Source: JBDHWG01 sp046328525 (GTDB lineage: Bacteria; Chloroflexota; Anaerolineae; Epilineales; JAHCIE01). Taken from it: a stretch of 64,000 nt of DNA. The notes below the pieces were generated by a model. It saw only the letters and a program-made list of their open reading frames with translations. It made no database searches and was not told where the DNA came from. Position numbers and translations under genes: made by a program. The stretch is from positions 310,001 to 374,000 of the forward strand of contig JAXLWK010000005.1 in NCBI GenBank assembly GCA_046328525.1, written 5' to 3'. Shown here piece by piece: positions 1 through 6,185 of the stretch (within the stretch, counting starts at the first letter, position 1; the number at the start of each line of letters is the position of its first letter).

Positions 1-1
1 G

Positions 2-28
2 TTCACGGTGGGGGCGAAGCCGAAATGA
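2..28 (+). CDS. 3' end of an upstream gene
   Basis: The first bases read as an open frame encoding FTVGAKPK and then TGA at 26-28. That stop shares bases with the ATG at 25 (ATGA overlap), the same junction used between the next two genes. The tail resembles the end of the following protein (…LSVVKP), so it may be another glycosyltransferase with a C-terminal beta-sandwich. Only eight codons are visible, so this is inference. Confidence 0.4.
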   Translation, partial: FTVGAKPK

Positions 29-1947
29 CGGCACAGCCCCAGGGCGCGCGCGTCTCCCGCGCCGACGGCCTCGCCCGCCCGGCCGACCGCGGCGGCCTGC
101 TTGCGCTGGCGAGGAGCGCCGCGCCCTACGCCGCGATCCTCGTCGCCTTCGCCGCGCGCGTCGCGTGGCTCGGCGGGCAGAGCCTGTGGAGCGACGAGTA
201 CATTACCCTGGTGCGCGCCGGCGCCGGGTTCGGGCAAATCCTGGCCGACCTGCCAGTCGAGCACATGCCGCTGTACTTCCTCCTGCTCCATGCCTGGTTC
301 GCCGTCGCTGGCAGCGCGGACACGGCGCTGCGCTTCCCGTCCGTCATCTGGGGTGTCCTCGCCGTGCCGTTCGTCTACCTGCTAGGGAAGCGCGTTTTCG
401 GGCAAGGCGTCGCGCTCGTCGGCGCATTGTTCTTCGCCCTCAACCCGTTCCAGGTCTGGTACAGCCAGGACGCCCGCATGTACAGCCAGCTCGCCGCCCT
501 GAGCATCGCCATGCTGTGGGCGCTGGACGTCGGGCTGCGCGACCGCGGCCCCCGCGCCACGTGGGGCTGGCTCGCCTACGTCGCCTTCGCCACCCTCGCC
601 CTCTACACCCACTACTACGCCGTCCTCGGCCTGGCCGTCGCTTTTGCCTACGCCCTCGGCGGGCTGTGGCTCGCGCGTCGGCCCGCGCTCGGCGACAAGC
701 CGGCCCCGTGGCGCGCGTTCCTCCTGGCCGAGGTCGCCATCGCCCTGTTGTTCCTGCCCTGGCTGCCCCGCGCCCTGGGCATCCTCAGCTTCCCTGGCTG
801 GCGCGAGCCGGTCACGGCGACCGTCTCCCAGTTCGTCGGCCTGTACACCTTCGGCGACAGCGTCCCGCCGCCGGCCGCGCCCTGGCTCAACCTCGGCGCG
901 CTGGCGATCTATCTCGTCGGCCTGGCGTCGCTGCTCCCGCGCCGCGACGCGCCCCCCCGGCGCGGGCTGCTTCTGGCGTTGGCCGCCCTCGCCGTCCCTG
1001 CCCTCGCCATCATCGTCCTCCTGCTCAAGAAGCCCGACTTCCACCCGCGCTACTTCATCGCCGCGACGCCGGTCTACAGCCTGGTCCTCGCCCAGGGCGT
1101 CGTCGCCGTGGGGCGGCGCATCCGGGTCGCGGGCGTCATCCTGGCGGCGTTCGTCGTCGCCGCGAGCCTGGTCAGCCTGACTTTGTGGTACACCGACCCG
1201 GCCTACGCCAAAGCGTACTACAAGAACTACCTGCACCATATCCTCGATCAGGCCGGCCCCAGTGACGCCCTGCTGCTCCAGGGGCCGAGCCAGTTCCTGG
1301 CGCGGCGCTACGGCAGCGACAGCCTCAACCGCACCGTCAACCTTCAGAGCAGCCGCCTCAAGGACCAGCCGCCCTCGGAGATCGAGAAGGTCGTCGCCGA
1401 GGTGGCGGCGCAGAACTCCGTCGTCTGGCTCTCGGTTGAGCAGCCGCTCACGCCCGGCCTGCCGAAAGCCTGGCTCGACGCCCACGGCTACCAGTTCGAG
1501 TCGGGCATGGTCGGCGACATCGGCGTGTTCGGCTATGTCCTGCGCGACGACCTGCCCCCGCCCGCCCCGCCCCAGTCTATTGCGGGCGCGGCCCCGCTCG
1601 ACCTGGCCTGGGCCGCCGCGCCCGACCCCGCCCGCCCTGGCGACATTGTCGCCCTGCTGCTGCGCTGGACGCCGACCGGCTCCGTTCCGCCTGACCTCAA
1701 GGTCTCGCTGCGCCTGGTCGCGCCAGATGGGCGCACCGTCTGGCAGCGGGACCGCGCGCCGGGCGACGGCTCGTTCGCCAGCAGCGGCTGGCACAGCGGG
1801 CAGGCGGTGGATGACCGCATCGCCGTCCGCCTGCCCGCCGACCTCGCGCCCGGCGGCTACACCTGGCAGGTGGTCGTCTACGACGCGGCCACGGTCGCCG
1901 AGCAGAAGTTGGCGACCCTCGGCCCGCTCAGTGTCGTCAAGCCATGA
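25..1947 (+). CDS. GT39-like polytopic membrane glycosyltransferase
   Basis: A 640-aa integral membrane protein of the ArnT/PMT (GT39) type, expected to move a sugar from a polyprenyl-phosphate donor on the outer face of the membrane. Residues 30-410 carry about ten hydrophobic segments. The first periplasmic loop has the acidic WSDE motif near residue 57, followed by a loop ending HMPLYFLLLH, both typical of GT39. Residues 535-640 form a soluble beta-rich domain (DLAWAAAPDPARPGDIV… to LPADLAPGGYTWQVVVYD) that recurs at the end of the protein encoded at 6186-9137. The start is the ATG of an ATGA overlap with the previous gene, although the frame is open to the window edge. The stop overlaps the next ATG (ATGA), indicating translational coupling. 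Acceptor unknown. Confidence 0.8.
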   Translation: MTAQPQGARVSRADGLARPADRGGLLALARSAAPYAAILVAFAARVAWLGGQSLWSDEYITLVRAGAGFGQILADLPVEHMPLYFLLLHAWFAVAGSADTALRFPSVIWGVLAVPFVYLLGKRVFGQGVALVGALFFALNPFQVWYSQDARMYSQLAALSIAMLWALDVGLRDRGPRATWGWLAYVAFATLALYTHYYAVLGLAVAFAYALGGLWLARRPALGDKPAPWRAFLLAEVAIALLFLPWLPRALGILSFPGWREPVTATVSQFVGLYTFGDSVPPPAAPWLNLGALAIYLVGLASLLPRRDAPPRRGLLLALAALAVPALAIIVLLLKKPDFHPRYFIAATPVYSLVLAQGVVAVGRRIRVAGVILAAFVVAASLVSLTLWYTDPAYAKAYYKNYLHHILDQAGPSDALLLQGPSQFLARRYGSDSLNRTVNLQSSRLKDQPPSEIEKVVAEVAAQNSVVWLSVEQPLTPGLPKAWLDAHGYQFESGMVGDIGVFGYVLRDDLPPPAPPQSIAGAAPLDLAWAAAPDPARPGDIVALLLRWTPTGSVPPDLKVSLRLVAPDGRTVWQRDRAPGDGSFASSGWHSGQAVDDRIAVRLPADLAPGGYTWQVVVYDAATVAEQKLATLGPLSVVKP

Positions 1948-4328
1948 GCGCCGCCTCGCTATCGTCGGCGACGCCCACGACGGCCGAACCCGCCCGGCCA
2001 ACCGACCCGGCCGGTTCCGTCGCCGATCTCGCGCCGCCCGGCTGGAACCGCGACGACGCCCTCGCGCTGCTCATCCTCGCCGCGCTCGTCGCGCTGCTGA
2101 TGGGGCCGGCGCTGCTGGGGCGGGCGGGCTTCCCGTTGGGCGACTTCTTCGACCAGTTCTACGCCTTCCACCGCTTCGCTGCGGGCGAGCTGGCCGCCGG
2201 GCGGCTGCCGCTGTGGAACCCGTACACGTTCAGCGGCCACCCCTTCCTGGCCGACATCCAGTCGGGCGTGTTCTACCCGCCCAACCTGGCGATGCTCCTG
2301 GCGGCGGCGCTGCGCGGCGGCGACCTGCCGATTCGCGCCCTCTACCTCCAGGTGGCGCTGCACCTGTTCCTGGCCGGCGCGTTTACCTACGCCTTCGCCC
2401 GGCGGCGGCTCGGCGGCCGATGGGCAGCGCTCCTGGCGGCGGTGGTGTTCGCGGGCGGCGGCTACCTGACGAGCTACCCGCCGCTCCAGCTCGCCGTCCT
2501 CCAGACCGACGCCTGGCTCCCCCTGCTACTGCTGTTGATTGACAAGACCCTTTCGCTCGTAGAGACGCGCCATGGCGCGTCTCTACCGGGCGTTTTGGCG
2601 ATGGGCCTCGTGTGGGCGATGGCGCTGCTGGCCGGGCATCCGCAGTCGGCGATGTACGTCGGCTACGTCGCGCTGGCGTGGGGCATCTACCGCGCCTGGC
2701 AGGCGGGCATCGGGTGGTGGCGCGGCGCGCTGATCGTCGCCGTGTCGGCCCTTATTGGGCTGCTCCTGGCGGCGGCGCAGTGGCTGCCGGGCATCGAGTA
2801 CGCGCGGCTGTCGGTGCGGGCAGCGGCGAGCTACGACAAGCTCGCCCACGGCTTCCCCTTCCGCGACCTCGTCGGCGTCATCCTGCCCGGCGTCGTGAGC
2901 GTGTGGTCGCCGCTGTACGTCGGCATCCTGCCACTCATACTGGCCGTCTACGCCATGCTCCGCTGGTGGCGCGCGTATGACACGGCGTTCTGGGCAGCGT
3001 TGGGCGGCGTGGCGCTGCTTCTGTCGTTCGGCGGCGGCCTGTTCGTCTACCCGGTGTTCTACTGGCTCGCGCCGGGCTTCAACATCTTCCAGGGGCAGGA
3101 GCGGGCGGCGTTCCTGGTGGCGTTCGCCCTGGCGATGCTGGCCGGGGCGGGGCTAGCGGGCCTCCTTGCCGCTATGGAGGAGAGGAATGAAACGCAAAGG
3201 CGCAAAGGCGCAAAGGAAGAAAGATCAGGACTCTCTTTCTCTGCGCCTCTGCGCCTTGGCGTGACCCTTCTCTTTTTGGGGCTGATCATTGCAGGCGTGG
3301 CGGGGGTGTGGGCCTGGCGGGGGCCGGTGGCGGGCGAGGGGCGCGCGCAGCTGTGGTCGCTGGCCGGGGTGGGCGCGTGGCTCGCCGCGTTTGCCCTGCT
3401 CGCGCTGGCCTGGCTGCGCTGGCCGCGCCGCCGGGCGTGGTGGGTGGGGCTGGCCGTCGCGCTGGCCGTCGCCGACCTGGCGCGCGTGGCGCTGCCGCTG
3501 CTGGCCGGACCCGTGCCGCCGCCCGGCCTGGGCTACCCGGTTGCGCTGGTCGAGCCGCTCCAGGCCGCGGGGACGACGCGGGTCGAGAACGAGTACCGCC
3601 TGCCGGCCAACTACGGCGTCTTGAACAGCATCCAGGACACGTGGGGGGCCAGCCCGCTGCGCACCCAGCGCTACGCCGACTTCTACGCCGCCGTGCCGCC
3701 GGAGCGCCGCCGCCGCCTGCTGAACGTCGGCTACTTCCTGACGTGGCACGGCGACGTGCCGGGCATGACGGAGGTGGCGCAGTTGCCGGTGGTCAACGGG
3801 GTCAGCGGCGCGAAGGAGACGACCTATCTACTGAAAACGGAGCCAGGCCCGCGCGCGTGGCTGGTGGGCGATGTTGAGGTCGTAGACGACGCGGACGCGC
3901 TGGCGCGGCTGGCCGACCCGGCGTTCGACCCGTGGCAGACGGCGCTGGTCGCGCCGGGGGGGGGTGTAGAGACGCGCCATGACGCGTCTCTACACCCCCC
4001 TGCAATGCCGACGCAGCCCACGTACCGCCAGTTCGCGCCCGGCCACGTGGCCGTGCATGTCGAGACGCCGGCCCCGGCGCTCCTGGCCGTGTCCGAGGTG
4101 TGGTATCCCGGCTGGCAGGCGACGGTGGACGGCGCGCCCGCCCCGCTTCTGCGCGCGTATGACACGCTCATGGCCGTCCCTGTGGCGGCCGGCGCCCACA
4201 CCGTCGAGCTGCGCTTCGAGGGGCCGCTGGTCAAGGTGGGGCTGGCGGTGTCGGGGCTGACGCTGGCGCTGGTGGGCCTGGGCCTGGCGTGGGCGTGGTG
4301 GAGGCGGGCGTGGTGGAGGTGGGCGTGA
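1944..4328 (+). CDS. YfhO-like membrane protein (putative glycosyltransferase)
   Basis: A 794-aa polytopic protein of the YfhO family, whose members act in lipid-linked glycosylation. The N-terminal loop has the family pattern GDFFDQFYAF, GRLPLWNPYTFSGHPFLAD and FYPPNLAMLL (residues about 65-115). About a dozen membrane segments follow, then a soluble C-terminal domain (residues 555-770) and a final hydrophobic helix. The ATG overlaps the previous stop (ATGA), and the TGA overlaps the GTG of the next gene. Three palindromic repeats lie in frame: at residues about 206-215 and 672-686 (both reading VETRHxASL) and 416-441 (ETQRRKGAKE and following). All are in loops or in the soluble domain, so the reading frame survives. 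Confidence 0.8.
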   Translation: MSAASLSSATPTTAEPARPTDPAGSVADLAPPGWNRDDALALLILAALVALLMGPALLGRAGFPLGDFFDQFYAFHRFAAGELAAGRLPLWNPYTFSGHPFLADIQSGVFYPPNLAMLLAAALRGGDLPIRALYLQVALHLFLAGAFTYAFARRRLGGRWAALLAAVVFAGGGYLTSYPPLQLAVLQTDAWLPLLLLLIDKTLSLVETRHGASLPGVLAMGLVWAMALLAGHPQSAMYVGYVALAWGIYRAWQAGIGWWRGALIVAVSALIGLLLAAAQWLPGIEYARLSVRAAASYDKLAHGFPFRDLVGVILPGVVSVWSPLYVGILPLILAVYAMLRWWRAYDTAFWAALGGVALLLSFGGGLFVYPVFYWLAPGFNIFQGQERAAFLVAFALAMLAGAGLAGLLAAMEERNETQRRKGAKEERSGLSFSAPLRLGVTLLFLGLIIAGVAGVWAWRGPVAGEGRAQLWSLAGVGAWLAAFALLALAWLRWPRRRAWWVGLAVALAVADLARVALPLLAGPVPPPGLGYPVALVEPLQAAGTTRVENEYRLPANYGVLNSIQDTWGASPLRTQRYADFYAAVPPERRRRLLNVGYFLTWHGDVPGMTEVAQLPVVNGVSGAKETTYLLKTEPGPRAWLVGDVEVVDDADALARLADPAFDPWQTALVAPGGGVETRHDASLHPPAMPTQPTYRQFAPGHVAVHVETPAPALLAVSEVWYPGWQATVDGAPAPLLRAYDTLMAVPVAAGAHTVELRFEGPLVKVGLAVSGLTLALVGLGLAWAWWRRAWWRWA
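2559..2586. repeat. Palindrome family C copy 1, inside the YfhO-like gene
   Basis: A perfect 28-bp palindrome with arms GTAGAGACGCGCCA/TGGCGCGTCTCTAC. It is read in frame as VETRHGASL in the loop between two membrane helices. A second copy at 3966-3993 in the same gene is in the same frame and orientation. Confidence 0.9.
3190..3265. repeat. Octamer-arm hairpin repeat (family A) inside the YfhO-like gene
   Basis: The left arm carries tandem octamers of the form CGCAAAGG (three copies). The right arm carries the complement (…CTCTGCGCCTCTGCGCCTTGGCG) with a short AT-richer spacer. It is read through in frame at residues 416-441, between two predicted membrane helices. Other copies lie at 24094-24171, 53951-54007 and 63498-63576, with half copies at 4908, 25160 and 28748. 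Confidence 0.85.
3958..3999. repeat. Palindrome family C copy 2, inside the YfhO-like gene
   Basis: The core at 3966-3993 matches the copy at 2559 with one base change (CCATGA instead of CCATGG). The arms are extended by GGGGGGT/ACCCCCC, giving a stem of about 18-20 bp. Read in frame as VETRHDASL in the soluble C-terminal domain. Confidence 0.88.
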
Positions 4329-6115
4329 GGGCATGGCTCGTCGCGCTGCTCCTGGTCGTCGCCGCGTTCCTGCCGCGCGCCGTCGGCCTGGCTCAGTTCG
4401 CCACGTGGGACGAGCTGTTCTGGACGCACGCGACGCTGCGCTTCTGGCGCGCGGTGGACGCCCAGCGCTGGTCGCGCACATACATCATCGGCCAGCCGGG
4501 CGTCGTCTCGATGTGGATGGGCAGCGCGCCGCTGACGTGGCGCGGCCTGACCGGCGGTCCGGATGAGTGGGAGACCATCGGGCAGGCGAGCCGGCCACGC
4601 TACGCCATGGACGACACAGCGACACTGGCTGCGCTCGCCGACTACTGGCGCGGCCTGCCCATCGCCACGGCGGCGGCCACGTCCCTCGCCGTCGGCGCGA
4701 TCTACCTCCTGGCGCGGCGGCTGTTCGGCGCGCGCGCGGCGCTGGTCGCGGGCATCCTCGTGGCGTTCGACCCGACTTTCCTGGGCCACTCGCGGCTGAT
4801 GACCCTGGACGCCGTTCTGGCGTCGCTGATGCTGCTGAGCGTGTTGACGCTGCTCGTCTTCCAGGCGAAGCGGGCGTCGGCGCACGCCGCGATGTCCGGA
4901 GAAGGGGAACGCAAAGGCGCAGAGACGCCAGGGGGGGAAGGCCGAACCCGCGCCGTCGCGTGGCTCTATTCGTTCCGGCGGGGGGGCTGGCCGTGGCTCG
5001 TTGCGTCCGGCGTCTTGGGCGGCCTGGCGGCGCTCCAGAAGACGACGGCGGTCTTCCTGCTGGGGTATGTCGTGATTGTGATCGTGATTGTTTGGTGGCC
5101 GCGGCTGCGTCCCTCACCCCCTGCCCCCTCTCCCAGAACGGGAGAGGGGGTAGGAGGTGAGGGACGGATGAGCGCTCTCGCCGGTCTCGCCCTGGCCGTG
5201 CTAGGCTGGGCGGCCGTCGCCGTCGTGACGTATGTCGCCGCCTGGCCGGCGATGTGGTCCGCGCCCGGGGAGACCGTGACGGCGCTGGTCAACACCCTGC
5301 GCTCGTATGCGCCCGTCGCCTACGACCCGACCTTCTTCCTGGGCGAGCCGACGGCGGCGCCCGGCGTCCTGTTCTACCCGCTGGTGTTCCTGTTCCGCAC
5401 GACGCCGCTGACGCTGGTCGGCCTGGCGCTGCTCGGGTGGACGGCGATAGACATGGCGCGCGGGACCTGGTGCATGGCGGATGGCGGACGGGCGATGCTG
5501 GCGGCCGGGCTGCTCGTGCTGTATGCCGTGCTGTTCGGCGCGTTCCTGTCCCTGTCGGCGGCGAAGTTCGAGCGCTACCTGCTGCCCGCGCTGCTGCCCC
5601 TGGACGTGGCGGCGGGCGTCGGCCTGGCGTGGGGCGTGTCGCTGTTCGCGCCTTTGCAGCGGCGCATCGGGCGGACGGCGGTGCGGCTCGGTCCGGCGAT
5701 TCTCGGCGTCGCGCTGCTGCTCCAGTCGGCGCTCGTCCTGGCTTCCTACCCCTACTTCCTGGCGTGGTATAATCCTGGGTTGGGCGGGCAACAGGTGGCG
5801 GCGCGCGCGCTGCCGCTGGGCATGGGCGAAGGCATGGAGGGGGCGGCGCGCTACCTGGCGGCGCAACCCAATGCCGAGGCGCTCACGGTGGCGGCGTGGG
5901 GCGCGGTTGGCCTGGCGCCGTGGTTTGGGGGCGAGGTCATTCTGCCGGAGGCGAAGCGTCCGTGGCAGGACGCCGACTACGCCGTGGTGTACGTGACCGA
6001 CATCCAGCGCGGCGAGGAGGTCGCGCGGCAGATGGCGGGTCGAACGCCAGTGTTCGTCGGGCGCGTCGGGGGGATGGAGTACGTGTGGGTGTACAAGTTG
6101 CGGGGATCACGATGA
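4325..6115 (+). CDS. GT39-like polytopic membrane glycosyltransferase
   Basis: A 596-aa integral membrane protein of the PMT/GT39 type. The GTG at 4325 overlaps the previous stop (GTGA) and has GGAGG at 4315-4319, five bases upstream. This start puts the first helix (RAWLVALLLVVAAFLP) at the N-terminus. The first loop has the acidic motif FATWDELFW, as expected for the catalytic Asp/Glu pair of GT39 enzymes. About ten further helices follow, with a short soluble tail ending in a YVTDIQRGEEVARQ-like stretch. Two repeat-derived insertions sit in cytoplasmic or periplasmic loops: residues about 194-205 (ERKGAETPGG) and 263-281 (PSPPAPSPRTGEG and following). Third glycosyltransferase of the operon; acceptor unknown. 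Confidence 0.8.
   Translation: MRAWLVALLLVVAAFLPRAVGLAQFATWDELFWTHATLRFWRAVDAQRWSRTYIIGQPGVVSMWMGSAPLTWRGLTGGPDEWETIGQASRPRYAMDDTATLAALADYWRGLPIATAAATSLAVGAIYLLARRLFGARAALVAGILVAFDPTFLGHSRLMTLDAVLASLMLLSVLTLLVFQAKRASAHAAMSGEGERKGAETPGGEGRTRAVAWLYSFRRGGWPWLVASGVLGGLAALQKTTAVFLLGYVVIVIVIVWWPRLRPSPPAPSPRTGEGVGGEGRMSALAGLALAVLGWAAVAVVTYVAAWPAMWSAPGETVTALVNTLRSYAPVAYDPTFFLGEPTAAPGVLFYPLVFLFRTTPLTLVGLALLGWTAIDMARGTWCMADGGRAMLAAGLLVLYAVLFGAFLSLSAAKFERYLLPALLPLDVAAGVGLAWGVSLFAPLQRRIGRTAVRLGPAILGVALLLQSALVLASYPYFLAWYNPGLGGQQVAARALPLGMGEGMEGAARYLAAQPNAEALTVAAWGAVGLAPWFGGEVILPEAKRPWQDADYAVVYVTDIQRGEEVARQMAGRTPVFVGRVGGMEYVWVYKLRGSR
4908..4929. repeat. Half copy of family A repeat, inside a glycosyltransferase gene
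   Basis: A single arm (ACGCAAAGGCGCAGAGACGCC) without a clear complementary arm, read through as ERKGAETPG. Probably a decayed or partial copy in a loop between membrane helices. Confidence 0.6.
5111..5165. repeat. CCCTCACCCC palindrome (family D) inside a glycosyltransferase gene
   Basis: An imperfect inverted repeat with outer arms CCCTCACC/GGTGAGGG and inner arms CCCCCTCTCCC/GGGAGAGGGGG. It is translated in frame as a PSPxPSP…GEGxGGEG stretch between two helices (VIVIVWWPRL and LAGLALAVLGW). A second in-frame copy is at 7150-7256 and a shorter one at 28883-28905. Confidence 0.88.
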
Positions 6116-6145
6116 CACGTTCCGGCGCAGTTTTGGCCCGTCCGT

Positions 6146-6174
6146 GTAGGGGCAGGTTTGAAACCTGCCCCTAC
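6146..6174. repeat. GTAGGGGC palindrome (family B), copy 1
   Basis: A perfect 29-bp hairpin: arms GTAGGGGCAGGTTT/AAACCTGCCCCTAC around a single G. It lies in the 70-bp gap between two operon genes and is followed directly by GGAGG at 6175-6179. The other copies (22778, 60719) have G:C where this one has A:T in the stem, a compensated change. Confidence 0.9.
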
Positions 6175-6185
6175 GGAGGCGGACC

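Noticed and set aside
382..2001. Very long minus-strand open frame across the first glycosyltransferase
   Set aside because: Composition (Arg/Gly/Ala/Asp-rich, no motifs) is that of an antisense shadow in GC-rich DNA.
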